Notes under the pieces: model-generated | The model's database searches: none | Seen by the model: the letters and a program-made list of their open reading frames with translations, nothing else | What the model was told of the DNA's origin: nothing | Part shown: positions 1 through 8,780 of the stretch, one piece after another | Layout: each line of letters begins with the position of its first letter | Position numbering within the stretch: the stretch's first letter is position 1 | Made by a program: the position numbers and the translations under genes | Virus record (IMG/VR): IMGVR_UViG_3300044998_000321 | Coordinates: 1 to 39,815 of that record | DNA length: 39,815 nt | Strand: one strand, 5' to 3' | From: a virus

Positions 1-127
1 GAGCTTGCCGCTGGTGGTGTCTGCCCAGAGCTGGTGCGCGTAGGTCGGAGAAGGCGCCGTCGTCCCCGCATTCTGCGAGACGATGGCCGCCAGGGCGTTG
101 TTGAGGTCGGACAGGAACGATACTCCT
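1..127. repeat. Left copy of 127-bp terminal overlap
   Basis: Identical to 39689-39815. The overlap lies inside one reading frame (tail fibre) that continues without a break from base 162 through base 1 into 39688 and down to 39050. This shows the contig closes into a circle of 39,688 bp. The length equals a common assembler k-mer, so I infer an assembly overlap rather than a true terminal repeat. Confidence 0.95.
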
Positions 128-162
128 GGCTGGTCGGCGATGTTGTAATCATGCTGTGCCAT
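1..162 (-). CDS. Tail fibre protein, N-terminal part (continues at window end)
   Basis: The minus-strand ATG at 162-160 begins MAQHDYNIADQPG and the frame runs off base 1, re-entering at 39688 and stopping at 39050; the joined protein is 266 aa. The N-terminal 54 residues resemble the conserved start of phage tail fibres that bind the J-type tail tip, with a dipeptide-rich spacer (LWADTTSGKLK) before the repeat modules. It starts immediately after the stop of the J-like gene (163), so it is probably co-translated with it. The gene is split only because of where the circular contig was opened. The fibre role is inferred from position and from repeats shared with the collagen-like fibre gene at 35922-37100. 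Confidence 0.85.
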   Translation of the reverse strand, partial: MAQHDYNIADQPGVSFLSDLNNALAAIVSQNAGTTAPSPTYAHQLWADTTSGKL

Positions 163-3100
163 TTAATACCCCTTTGCGATGAAGTCGAACGTCCGCGAGA
201 CGGCGGAACCGCCTGCGTTGCGGAAGGTGATGTCAAACCCGTTCACGCTGCGGTTGGCGATCTGGTAGTAGTCGCCCGTCTGCATGTTCTCGGCGGTGAT
301 GGAAATGGCAGACAGCGCTTTGAACGGGGTGGTGAACGTCACGGTTTTCGTGCCGGTGCCGGAGACGATGCCGCTCGCCACCTCGATGCGGTCTGGCATG
401 TCCACCGTGATCTCCAGTTCCCTGACGACCACGTTGTGCGTTTGAGATGCCGATTCGAGCACGAGCCGGAACTGGAACGCACGTGCAGTCCAGTCCGCCA
501 CGGCGAACGGCAGCCATGCGCTCCAAGTCGGATAGCCGCCCGGATTGTCGTTCGTGGTGCGGACGTAGAGCGTGGCCGTGGCATCCGTCACCGCCTGGCC
601 GACGATGGACGGCCACAGCGAGACGTTGTCTGTGCGGGCGCTGATGGTGTCCGCCTCGTCGATCGCTTCGATACGGAGGCGGGCCGTCAGGCGCGAGGTG
701 TAGACCGCGCCGAGGTCAACCGTCGTGGCGGAGACGTATTCGCCCGTTGCGCGCACGCCGCCGAGGATGGACAGGCGCGGCCAGGTGCTCACGTTGTCCG
801 TGCGTGATGCGATGGTGTCTAGTGAATCGAGTCTGATACCGCCCAAGTCCGCGCCGTAGGCCACGCCGTTCTTCGTGCCCGACCAGGCCGGGTGTTCGGT
901 CACGGTCTCGACGATGTTGAGCGCCAGCACATCCGGCGCGTCGGTGATGATAGAGGCGGAATTTGGGCTTTCGTTGCCGCTGGAATCCACCCACTTCGCC
1001 AGATACGTGCCGGAGAGCAGCGGCAAGACCGCATTGGTGGCCGAGCCGGGGATGGCCACGCCGATATCCACCGCGTTCTCCCACGTGGCGCCGGTGAGCA
1101 GCGGCGAGTGCCGCACGCGCAAGAATCCGCCCACGATCACATCTAGATCGACGGCGGGCGCGAACGTGAGATGGGCGTGGCCGTTCAGGGCAGTGAGGTG
1201 GAAATCCTGAACATCGGCGGGCGGCAGCGTTTTGCCATAGACGATCTTCTGCACGGCGGCGGGCACGGATCGGCGCCCCAGCGAGTCGATGGCCCGCACC
1301 GAAATGGAGTACGTGCCTGGCTGGATGGGCGCGATGTCGTAGGTTGGCGTGGTTACTGTGGCCGTTGCCGGGTTGCCGCCATCGACATCCCGCCATGCCA
1401 CCTCGTAGCTCACCGCACCCAGCACAGCATCCCAGGAAACCGTCGCCTTCGCGCCGACGAGGCCGGGGCCGATGAGGTAGAGCGCCTCGCTCACGATGAG
1501 GTTCTGCGGAGCCGCCGGTGCGCCCGCCGCGAGCGCAGATACCGGCAACGGCTGGAGCACGAGGTTTTGCTCAATGGCGGCGTATTTCTCTGGCCGGTGG
1601 GCCAGCGCCGTGACCTCGATGATCGTGCCAGGCTCCACCTCCCGCACGCTCACCACGCGCCAGGTGGTGGGCACGAGATCGGAGGCGGCGAGCACCCAGA
1701 CGGCCTGGGCCTGGGGCGCGGCGGAGAAGGCCGGCGAGACGGTCAGCGCCGTCTGCGAGCCTGTGGCCGTCGTGACGGGGCGAGTCTCCACCGTGCCGTC
1801 CGGAAGTTGCACGGAGAGCTGATACGTCTTGCCGGATTCGATTGTCACCGGCGCATCCAGCGTGACGCTGCTGGCCGTGGCCGAGACGATGCGCCCGCCA
1901 AAGCGCTTGCCCGCGCGGAAGGCGTCCTGCACCTGGACGACGGCGCCTGGGTAGAGATAGACGCCCTCCAGCCCGCAGCGGAAGGTGACGGTCTCCGTCT
2001 CCATGCGCTCGGTGTAGAGCAGCCAGCGGCCTACGCGATGGGCCTGCCCGCGGGACGTGCAGCCCACGGCCACGACCTCCGTCTCCTGCACGCCGTAGCG
2101 GGCGATGCCTTCGGCATCCTCCACGTACTCGATCTTCTGCCGGTACATGTCCGCCGGGTCGTTCCAGGTCACCAGGGCCACCGTGTGGCGGCTCTTGGCG
2201 CTGGAGCCGGAGTAGGTGAAGGCGCCGTCCACCACGTTGGCGGCGGTGAAGAGGGCCACCGGATCGGCGGGCATGTCGGCCACGGCGGTGAGGGCCCCCT
2301 GGCTCCACCAGGCCATGCCCCGGAAGATGGCCGCCATCTGGTTGATGACGTTGAACGCCTCCTGGCGCGTCTGGAGGTAGAGGTTGCAGGTGAACCGCGG
2401 CTCGGTGCCGCCAAAGCCGTCCGGCACGAGCTCGTCGCAGTAGCGCCCGATCTCGTAGAGTGCCCACTTGTCCACCTGGGCCGGGTCGATGTAGGCCCCC
2501 AGGCCGTAGCGTTCGTTCGTGAGCAGGTCGTCGAGGCACCACGCCGGGTTATCAGTCCACGCGATCTTGAACGTGCCATTCCAGACGCCTGTGTAGCTGC
2601 GCGTCACCGTGTCGTAGTTCGTCGGCACGCGCACGCGCAGGCCCTTGATGTCGTAGCCACGGCGCGGAATCCGGTTGAACTGGGCCGCGTCGATCTGAAT
2701 CGCCACCAGCGCGGTGTTGGGATAGGCCAGCTTGGCGTCGATGATCTCGGTGTAGCTGTCCCAGAACGTCTTGTTCTGGAGGTTTGTCTTCGTGCTGTCC
2801 GCCGTGATGCGCCGCACGCGGATGTCCCACGGGCCGGGGGCGGGCAAGTCGATGCGGTAGCTGCGCTGGTAGCGGCTGGTGGTCTTGCCGCGGATGGTGT
2901 CCGCCTTTACCTGCTGCCAGCCGCCGTTGTTGTTGTTGATGTCGATGGCAATATCCACCGACGTGCCGCCCAGGTCGCCCGTGCTCGGGTCTTGGTAGGT
3001 GAGCTGCGGCACGGAGACGGTCACCCGCACGGCGGAGAGGTTGGTGTTGGTGACCGAGCGCACGATGGGCGTTGTGGCCTTCACCTCCGTGGCCACGGCG

Positions 3101-3399
3101 ATCTCGGATTCCACGGCGGCGAAGCCGGGGATGTATGCCTGCGCCTGGGTGCCGTTGCGGGTGACGACGGTGACGCCGGCGAAATTCGTCGTCCCATCCG
3201 GGTTGCCGATGGGCGTGTCGTCCAGGTAGATGGATTGCAGGCCGTTCACCAGCCCTTGGATTTCGCCCTCTGAAATGGCATCGATTACCCGCGCGTAGGC
3301 GCGCGAGCGCAGGCTGTCCGGCGCTTCCGTGGGGACGTGGGTGCTCCCGCCGCCGCCTTTGCCGCCGCCACCGGCGCCGCGAATCAGGGGCTCGCTCAT
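163..3399 (-). CDS. J: Tail tip / host specificity protein, lambda J-like
   Basis: A 1078-aa protein forming the central tail tip that contacts the host receptor and joins the baseplate hub. The N-terminus has a Gly-rich stretch (AGGGGKGGGGS), then the family block SLRSRAYARVIDAISEGEIQG, followed by phage-tail_3-type hub sequence, fibronectin-III-like segments (about 640-830) and a variable C-terminus. Start: the ATG at 3399 overlaps the TGA of the preceding tail gene (ATGA), so coupled translation is expected; the longer in-frame extension to 3468 only shadows that gene. Gene order M-L-K-I-J is exactly lambda-like. Receptor specificity probably resides in the C-terminal third; this is inference. 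Confidence 0.95.
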   Translation of the reverse strand: MSEPLIRGAGGGGKGGGGSTHVPTEAPDSLRSRAYARVIDAISEGEIQGLVNGLQSIYLDDTPIGNPDGTTNFAGVTVVTRNGTQAQAYIPGFAAVESEIAVATEVKATTPIVRSVTNTNLSAVRVTVSVPQLTYQDPSTGDLGGTSVDIAIDINNNNGGWQQVKADTIRGKTTSRYQRSYRIDLPAPGPWDIRVRRITADSTKTNLQNKTFWDSYTEIIDAKLAYPNTALVAIQIDAAQFNRIPRRGYDIKGLRVRVPTNYDTVTRSYTGVWNGTFKIAWTDNPAWCLDDLLTNERYGLGAYIDPAQVDKWALYEIGRYCDELVPDGFGGTEPRFTCNLYLQTRQEAFNVINQMAAIFRGMAWWSQGALTAVADMPADPVALFTAANVVDGAFTYSGSSAKSRHTVALVTWNDPADMYRQKIEYVEDAEGIARYGVQETEVVAVGCTSRGQAHRVGRWLLYTERMETETVTFRCGLEGVYLYPGAVVQVQDAFRAGKRFGGRIVSATASSVTLDAPVTIESGKTYQLSVQLPDGTVETRPVTTATGSQTALTVSPAFSAAPQAQAVWVLAASDLVPTTWRVVSVREVEPGTIIEVTALAHRPEKYAAIEQNLVLQPLPVSALAAGAPAAPQNLIVSEALYLIGPGLVGAKATVSWDAVLGAVSYEVAWRDVDGGNPATATVTTPTYDIAPIQPGTYSISVRAIDSLGRRSVPAAVQKIVYGKTLPPADVQDFHLTALNGHAHLTFAPAVDLDVIVGGFLRVRHSPLLTGATWENAVDIGVAIPGSATNAVLPLLSGTYLAKWVDSSGNESPNSASIITDAPDVLALNIVETVTEHPAWSGTKNGVAYGADLGGIRLDSLDTIASRTDNVSTWPRLSILGGVRATGEYVSATTVDLGAVYTSRLTARLRIEAIDEADTISARTDNVSLWPSIVGQAVTDATATLYVRTTNDNPGGYPTWSAWLPFAVADWTARAFQFRLVLESASQTHNVVVRELEITVDMPDRIEVASGIVSGTGTKTVTFTTPFKALSAISITAENMQTGDYYQIANRSVNGFDITFRNAGGSAVSRTFDFIAKGY

Positions 3400-3992
3400 G
3401 CCGCGTACTCCTCGGCCACAAGCCCAGCAGAAATCACCTGGGAGCCGACGATGAGCCGCCCGTAGCACACCGGTACCGGATTGCCCTGGGCGGCGGTATT
3501 CACCGGGCCATCGAAGGCTACGCTGGGCTTGTTCTCCGGGCGATCCGGCGTGCCGGCTGTTTTAGGCGTCGGCGCGAGCATTTGCGAGACGCCACTTAGC
3601 ACCAGCGAAATGCCGATGTTGGTGGCAAGATAGCCTGCAAGCGCTCCTCCGCCAACTTCCCACGCCATTGCAAATGAACTCGCGCCGCCGAGATATGGGG
3701 CAACGGCCATCAGCGCCACGCCAAGAATGATGCTCCCAATTCCGCGCCCAGCCCCAGCGGTTACCGGCACGATCTTGATGGCCTCATCCGCCGGATGGGC
3801 AATGGTCTCCAGCGTGCGCGGCTCTTTGCCCACCAGCACGCGGTAGCCGGGGCGCGAATGCTCGATGAGATAGGCGCGGAAGCCATCAAGCGTGGCAGAC
3901 AGCGCCCGCACCGCTTCAGCAGGATTGCGCACGTCATACTCATGCCGCCGGCCGAAGCGCTTGCCGAGATGTCCGTAGAGCAACACGATCAT
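3396..3992 (-). CDS. I: Tail assembly protein, lambda I-like
   Basis: A 198-aa member of the lambda tail I family, needed for assembly of the tail tip. The N-terminus (MIVLLYGHLGKRFGRRHEYD) is a ubiquitin-like fold typical of the family. The middle (about residues 95-150) is hydrophobic and glycine-rich (IGSIILGVALMAVAPYLGG) and the C-terminus carries the PVPVCYGRLIVGS motif. The ATG at 3992 overlaps the stop of the K-like gene and its stop overlaps the J start, so it sits in a tight translationally coupled chain. The upstream in-frame extension to 4037 overlaps K and lacks support. Confidence 0.93.
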   Translation of the reverse strand: MIVLLYGHLGKRFGRRHEYDVRNPAEAVRALSATLDGFRAYLIEHSRPGYRVLVGKEPRTLETIAHPADEAIKIVPVTAGAGRGIGSIILGVALMAVAPYLGGASSFAMAWEVGGGALAGYLATNIGISLVLSGVSQMLAPTPKTAGTPDRPENKPSVAFDGPVNTAAQGNPVPVCYGRLIVGSQVISAGLVAEEYAA

Positions 3993-4696
3993 GCCAAGCT
4001 CCTGTGTCGCAGCACGTGGGTCGTCACCTTGCGCCACATGCCGCCGTAGATATCCCGGCTGGAGAGCCGCCCGTGGCAGTGGTGCAGCAAATGGCCGTTG
4101 GCATCGATGACGCCGGCATGGTTGGGCACTGGCGAGGCGATCTGCATTAGCAGCGCATCATGGGCGCGCAGCGTGTCGGCGGACACCTCCACGAATCCGG
4201 CTTCGGCGAAATGGTCTAGGTAGAGGTTTTGGCCTTTCAGCCACCAGTCGTCCTCGCGGGGGTAGTCCGGCAGCACAAGGCCGAGCGTGGCGTAGTAGTC
4301 GCGACAGAGGGCGTAGCAGTCCAGCACACCATGCACGAAGGGCCTCCCAATCAGCGGCGTGGTGTAGCGCTCCGGCTCGATGATGCGGAAGTCTCCAGTT
4401 GGCCAGCCGACGATGAGCCAGGGCAGCCCCGTCCTGCCGCACATCAAGCGGTCCGCCTCGGAGGGCTCCGGCGGCAGGTAAGGATGGCTGTGGCACACCG
4501 CCACCACCTCGCCCGCATCCTCTGCGGCGGCCTGATCTTCCGGGTGGATGGCGAACTCCGCCTCCCCCGCGAGGTTGCGGCAGGGCCAGTATTTCAAGCG
4601 GCCCTTCACCACCACGGCCAGCCCGCAGCACTCGCGCGGGGCTTCCTGGGCGGCGTGCTCCAGCACGGCATGGACGATGGATTCCAGATCGATCAT
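3989..4696 (-). CDS. K: Tail tip peptidase, lambda K-like (JAMM + NlpC/P60)
   Basis: A 235-aa protein with two catalytic modules. Residues about 5-115 form a JAB1/MPN (Mov34) metalloprotease-like domain with the zinc motif HSHPYLPPEPSEAD (HxHx7Sx2D). Residues about 125-235 form an NlpC/P60 cysteine peptidase with the nucleophile region LDCYALCRDYY and a histidine in NHAGVID. In lambda, K belongs to the tail-tip complex and is thought to help breach peptidoglycan. The ATG at 4696 overlaps the L-like stop. The same frame is open far upstream, but that region is the shadow of the L gene. Confidence 0.94.
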   Translation of the reverse strand: MIDLESIVHAVLEHAAQEAPRECCGLAVVVKGRLKYWPCRNLAGEAEFAIHPEDQAAAEDAGEVVAVCHSHPYLPPEPSEADRLMCGRTGLPWLIVGWPTGDFRIIEPERYTTPLIGRPFVHGVLDCYALCRDYYATLGLVLPDYPREDDWWLKGQNLYLDHFAEAGFVEVSADTLRAHDALLMQIASPVPNHAGVIDANGHLLHHCHGRLSSRDIYGGMWRKVTTHVLRHRSLA

Positions 4697-5391
4697 CGGA
4701 TCAACCCTGTTCCAGGAAAGCCGCCGAAGGGCAGCACGGCATAAGCGCCGAAGCGTAGCTTGCAGGAAGCTAGACGCTTGCCGCATTGGTCTTTCGATGC
4801 ATCGCTGGTCGGCTGATCGTTGATGTCCGCCACCGGGCCGCCGGTGTAGCCGCACTCGGCGCTGCGGTAGCGCCAGGTGCAGACGTTTTGCACGCACTGG
4901 CGGCGCGGCAGCATTACCCCGGCCACGTCGAAGGCGGCGGAAAGTTCCCATTCGATGAAAATCGCGTTCTCGTTGGCCTTGCGATCCACGAACCAGATTT
5001 CTCGGTCGAGGTACTGGTTGGGATCGGCCTGGGGGTTGCCGGCGGCAAAATTTGCCGCGTCCAGGTACTTGACGAAGGTGCGCGTGCGGGTGAGCTTGGC
5101 ACCCACCAGATCTGCCAAAGACAAGGCCAGCGCCCCCAGCACGCCGGAGACGTTCGCCGCGCGGATCGTCGGGCGCGGCAGCTTCCCCTGGCCGGTGCGC
5201 TCGAAGCCCGTGGCCTCGATGGGATAGCGCGTGAAGGTGTTGCCCGCCCATACGATGTCGGTGCCTAGCTCGTTGGGCCCGTGGGGTGTGAAGCGCAGCA
5301 CATCCGCCCCGCCGATGAGGGTGGTGTCGAGCTCGTAGAGTTCGACGATGCCGCCGGGCGCGAGCGTCTGGACATCGGCACGAGCAGTCAT
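4693..5391 (-). CDS. L: Minor tail protein, lambda L-like
   Basis: A 232-aa phage minor tail protein L. The C-terminal part contains four spaced cysteines (QCVQNVC, SAECGY, DQCGKRLASC), matching the residues that hold an iron-sulfur cluster in lambda L. I choose ATG 5391 (MTARADV) because it forms an ATGA overlap with the stop of the M gene; an in-frame ATG lies two codons upstream. It acts in the tail tip between M and K/I/J. Confidence 0.93.
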   Translation of the reverse strand: MTARADVQTLAPGGIVELYELDTTLIGGADVLRFTPHGPNELGTDIVWAGNTFTRYPIEATGFERTGQGKLPRPTIRAANVSGVLGALALSLADLVGAKLTRTRTFVKYLDAANFAAGNPQADPNQYLDREIWFVDRKANENAIFIEWELSAAFDVAGVMLPRRQCVQNVCTWRYRSAECGYTGGPVADINDQPTSDASKDQCGKRLASCKLRFGAYAVLPFGGFPGTGLIR

Positions 5392-5717
5392 GCCCACACC
5401 TCTTCAAATGTGGCGTCCAGGTCCGCGGCAAAACCGGCCCCATACCGCACCGACCACTTGCGGCAGACGAACTTGCCGGGTTGCAAATCGAGCGGCGTCC
5501 AGTCGAACGCCTCGACGCCTGCGCGGGCGCGGAGGAACGCTTCCGCCATCTTCACCGTGTCGATGTCAGCCGATAGGCGCACAGCAAACGAACGCTGCAC
5601 AGACCGGATGCCTGCCGCCGCCCGCTGTTCATACCCGTCGCCAAAGCGCGCCACGCGCACCTGCGGCGTAACTTCCAGTGTGCTATCGACGGCCACTGGC
5701 CATGTCCACATCGCCAT
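5388..5717 (-). CDS. M: Minor tail protein, lambda M-like
   Basis: A 109-aa member of the phage minor tail protein M family, a distal tail/tail-tip component. It has the family pattern with Arg-Phe-Gly-Asp-Gly-Tyr near residue 25 (VARFGDGYEQR) and a C-terminal Trp/Tyr-rich strand (KFVCRKWSVRYG). It starts one base after the tape-measure stop and overlaps the L start. A second in-frame ATG two codons in is an alternative start. Confidence 0.92.
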   Translation of the reverse strand: MAMWTWPVAVDSTLEVTPQVRVARFGDGYEQRAAAGIRSVQRSFAVRLSADIDTVKMAEAFLRARAGVEAFDWTPLDLQPGKFVCRKWSVRYGAGFAADLDATFEEVWA

Positions 5718-5718
5718 C

Positions 5719-8253
5719 TCAGGCCACCGCCAGCAGCCCGCCGGGCCGCTTTTCCGAGATCAACACGCCGCGCACGGCCGCCTCGATGCGACGGCCAAGA
5801 TCGGCGGCCGCTTGCGTGTCGCCCTGGACGCGCCCGCCATCCGCATTGACCACCACGCTCACGTTGTTCACCGTGCCGCCCACCTGGGGCACCAGCCCGC
5901 CCGAGGCAAAGGCCAGCCTGCCGCCCATGACGCCCGGCGAAAGACGCATCCCGTTGATGGCATCCAGCAGCCCCACGCCGAAGCGCCGCACCGCATCGCG
6001 GCGGATCACATACTCGCCGGGCGTGAGCATGGCGGGCACCGTGTCGCCCGTGCCACTGCCGGGCACCGGCCCGCCGGAGGCGAACTTGAACACGCCTGAA
6101 ATCCACCCGCCGATGCCGCCTCCACTCTTCATGGAGCCGAAAATCTCCTCCGCCAGCTTCTGCGCGGCGATGCGCTGAATGGCGGCAATGACGGAGCGTG
6201 CGAAGTCGAGAAACGCCTCCTTCGCGTTCTTGGCCCCAGTGCCGATGCTCTCGAACATGTTGGCGAAGGCATCCTTCACCGCCGTGTTGATGGTGGAGGC
6301 CACGGGGTCCACCACGTCTTTGACGCTGGCGAGCTCGTTCTTCCACGCTTGCACCCTGGCCACCGCGTCCGGCCCGATGGCCTGGGCGGCCGCTTCCATC
6401 TTGGGCAGCAACTCGTCCAGCGCGGCGGCGGCCTCCTGGTGGGCGGCGGCAATCTTCGCCTGGGCCTCGCCGCTGGTGATCAAGCCCTGGTTCTGCTGGA
6501 TGTTCACCGACTGCTCGATGTTGCGCATGTTCTCCAGGGCCCGACGCCACTGGTCTTCCAGCGCTTGCAGGTTCTGCTTCGCGGCCTCCACATTGATGAG
6601 CCGGTCGATCACGGCCACGGCCTCGGGATCATTGGCCAGCCGCGCCCGCAAATCGCGATAGCTGCGCTCGATGGCGGCGCGGCGGTCGGCATCCGTAGCC
6701 GTGCCGGTGATCTCGGCCAGTTTCAGCTTGGCGTCCGCCAGGGCGTCGGCCAGTTCACGCTCCGCCTTGGCCGATGCGCGGGCATTGGCCTGCTCCACGG
6801 CGGCACGCTTGTCGTTGAGGATGATCAGCTCGTTTTCCAGCTTGGCCACCTCGCCCCTGGCCCGGATGCGCTCGGATTCGTCCTTGCCCTTCACCGCAAG
6901 GCGCTTCTGCTCGGCCAGCAGCGCCTGTGTGCGGGCGATCTCGCCATCGATCTCCCGCTGCTCCACCTGGGTCTTGGCGGCGTAGTAGTCCTTGATGGAG
7001 ATCAGCCGATCCTCCAGCGCCGCGTCGTAGTACGCCTTGGCGCGGTCCAGGCCGTGCTTGAGGATGGCGAATTCGGCATCGGCCTGAGCCTTGATGTAGG
7101 CCAGTTGGGCGGCGGAGGTGTCCTTGGCGGTCGCCGTGGTTTTCTTTTGGCACTTGCCGTTGATCCACTGTCCTCCATTCGCAATGCAGGCGATGCGTTG
7201 CATGTCCACAGCCGGACCGCTGGCGGGCTGCCCGGATGGAGAGGCAGCCTTCGGCGGGTTCAGGAGGCGTTTCGATAGCTCGTCGATCTCCTTGCGCGCC
7301 TTTTCCGCATCCTCCTTCATCATCTTGCCGATGGTGGAGAATGCCTTGAAGTCCAAGCGCGCCAGCGCGGCCAGTTGCGCGGCGATGCCGCCGATCTCGT
7401 TGCCCACCTGCTTGAACACATAGGCCACGTTGGCGCCCAGCACCAGCACCGCCTCCAATGCCGTGCGCAGAGCGCCGCCGATCATGGAGGCCATGCTCCC
7501 GGCGCCGCTTGCGGAATCCCGCATGGAGGTGGTCAGCGCCAGCAACGGCGGCAGGACCTCATTCATCAGGCTGATGCCGAGGGACGATCCGGCAGCCTTG
7601 AGCGCAGTGAGATTGTCCTTGAAGGCCCCTGCCGCTTGACCCGTTTCGGTGGTGAGCTTCAAGCCCAGCCGCTCGGCCTCGGCAGTCAGCTGATTGATGC
7701 CGGCAGCCCCCTGGTTCAGGAACGGGATCATCTCCAGGCCACCGCGACCAAACAGCTTCACGGCCAGGGCGGACTTGACCGCGCCATCCTCCATCTTGGA
7801 GAACACGTTGGCGACCTGGAGCAGTACGTCCTCGGTGGACTTCATGCTGCCGTCGGCATTCTTCACGGCGATGCCCAGGGCCTTGAACATCTCCGCGCTG
7901 TCGCCAATGCCGGTGCTGGCCTCGCTGATGTTCTGCGATAGGCCACGAATGCCAGCCTGCAAGGTCTCCAGGCTGACGTCAGACAACTCCGCGGCGTAGC
8001 GCAGAGTGGACAAGGACTCCACCGAGATGCCGATCTTCTGCGACAGCTTGTTCAGCTGATCCGCCGCGTCGATGGCACTCTTGGCCATGGCCGCCAGTCC
8101 GGCCGCGGAGAGCGACACGCCAATGCCGGCCAGCAGGCCATTGACGTTTTTCGCCGCGTCGGCCAGCCCGCCAAGGTTGCGCTTGATCGAGTCGAACGCC
8201 GCTCGGGTCTGATCGGTGGCGGTGATCAGCAGTTGCACGCGATCATTGGCCAT
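5719..8253 (-). CDS. H: Tail tape measure protein, lambda H-like
   Basis: An 844-aa protein that sets tail length, acts as scaffold for the tail tube and is ejected with DNA. The N-terminus (NDRVQLLITATDQTRAAFDS) is typical of lambda-family tape measures. Residues about 40-250 are a TMP-like helical region; about 250-310 contain hydrophobic helices (LVLGANVAYVFKQ); 380-640 are Ala/Glu/Lys-rich coiled coil; the C-terminus holds a Gly-rich GPVPGSGTGDTVPAMLTPGEYVIRR motif common to the family. With a typical pitch of about 1.5 angstroms per residue this suggests a tail of roughly 120 nm (inference). It is preceded by the G/GT chaperone genes, as expected. Confidence 0.95.
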   Translation of the reverse strand: MANDRVQLLITATDQTRAAFDSIKRNLGGLADAAKNVNGLLAGIGVSLSAAGLAAMAKSAIDAADQLNKLSQKIGISVESLSTLRYAAELSDVSLETLQAGIRGLSQNISEASTGIGDSAEMFKALGIAVKNADGSMKSTEDVLLQVANVFSKMEDGAVKSALAVKLFGRGGLEMIPFLNQGAAGINQLTAEAERLGLKLTTETGQAAGAFKDNLTALKAAGSSLGISLMNEVLPPLLALTTSMRDSASGAGSMASMIGGALRTALEAVLVLGANVAYVFKQVGNEIGGIAAQLAALARLDFKAFSTIGKMMKEDAEKARKEIDELSKRLLNPPKAASPSGQPASGPAVDMQRIACIANGGQWINGKCQKKTTATAKDTSAAQLAYIKAQADAEFAILKHGLDRAKAYYDAALEDRLISIKDYYAAKTQVEQREIDGEIARTQALLAEQKRLAVKGKDESERIRARGEVAKLENELIILNDKRAAVEQANARASAKAERELADALADAKLKLAEITGTATDADRRAAIERSYRDLRARLANDPEAVAVIDRLINVEAAKQNLQALEDQWRRALENMRNIEQSVNIQQNQGLITSGEAQAKIAAAHQEAAAALDELLPKMEAAAQAIGPDAVARVQAWKNELASVKDVVDPVASTINTAVKDAFANMFESIGTGAKNAKEAFLDFARSVIAAIQRIAAQKLAEEIFGSMKSGGGIGGWISGVFKFASGGPVPGSGTGDTVPAMLTPGEYVIRRDAVRRFGVGLLDAINGMRLSPGVMGGRLAFASGGLVPQVGGTVNNVSVVVNADGGRVQGDTQAAADLGRRIEAAVRGVLISEKRPGGLLAVA

Positions 8254-8262
8254 ATGCGCCCC

Positions 8263-8774
8263 TCACCGATCCATGGATTTGAGCCAGTCCTTCCATGCCT
8301 TTTCCTCGGCCTGGGACAGCCTGGCGGCGATGGACGCATGCAGCAGCCGCTCCCGCTCCAGGCGGGCGGCGGCGGTGAGAAAGGCGCGGGCGTCGGTCCA
8401 CGCCATCTCCATCACGCTGCCGTAGTCGAACCCGGCGGCGACGAGTCTGGCGACCCACTCGTGCCACCAGAGGTGATCCTGCCGATGCTCTCCGCCGCTG
8501 CGGTGAGCTTCGGCAGCAGCCGCCGGACGAAAAAATCGGCGTTGACCTCCAGCACGCGCGTCGCCAGGTCGATCAGCACATCGGCGTCTTGATCTTCCAG
8601 CCACGCGCGTTCCACCCCCGCGCCAATGGCGGTGGCGGTGATCAGCGCATCCGCATTGCGGGACAAGGCCGCCAGCATGTCGCCGCCGGCCAGGTCCTTG
8701 GCGATGGGCTCCACGGCGGCCAGAAAGGCCGGCAGGTCGCGCACCTTGACGGGCGCGATCTTCATCTCGTCCAT
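8263..8774 (-). CDS. GT: Tail assembly chaperone GT (product of -1 frameshift)
   Basis: Reading starts with G at 8774 and shifts to the -1 frame at the slippery heptamer (8535-8529) to end at 8263, giving about 170 aa. The T part (LWWHEWVARLVAAGFDYGSV to KAWKDWLKSMDR) has no start codon of its own in the right place and lies directly before the tape measure gene. In lambda-like phages the G/GT ratio is set by programmed -1 frameshifting, and GT loads tube subunits on the tape measure. The total of 513 translated bases (512 plus one re-read) is exactly in frame, which supports the call. Confidence 0.9.
8412..8774 (-). CDS. G: Tail assembly chaperone G
   Basis: The unshifted product is 120 aa: MDEMKIAPVKVRDLPAFLAA followed by a helical domain, ending in a low-complexity Ser/Gly/Pro tail past the frameshift site. 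The position between the tube protein and the tape measure, the size and the frameshift signal match lambda G. The second methionine (MKIAPVKV) is an alternative start. The tail beyond the slip site is probably functionally unimportant. Confidence 0.88.
   Translation of the reverse strand: MDEMKIAPVKVRDLPAFLAAVEPIAKDLAGGDMLAALSRNADALITATAIGAGVERAWLEDQDADVLIDLATRVLEVNADFFVRRLLPKLTAAAESIGRITSGGTSGSPDSSPPGSTTAA
8529..8535 (-). promoter_or_regulatory. Programmed -1 ribosomal frameshift site
   Basis: The minus strand reads T TTT TTC in the G frame (codons GAT TTT TTC), a perfect X XXY YYZ heptamer. Slipping back one base changes the frame to that of the T extension, which stays open to 8263. I did not model a downstream stimulatory structure. 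Confidence 0.88.
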
Positions 8775-8780
8775 GGCGGA

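Noticed and set aside
34-807. Long plus-strand ORFs opposite the tail and head genes (for example 34-807, 1171-3273, 11124-12599, 15058-16758)
   Set aside because: They mirror strongly supported minus-strand genes, have no ribosome sites and give low-complexity Arg/His/Gly-rich products, as expected of antisense frames in GC-rich DNA.
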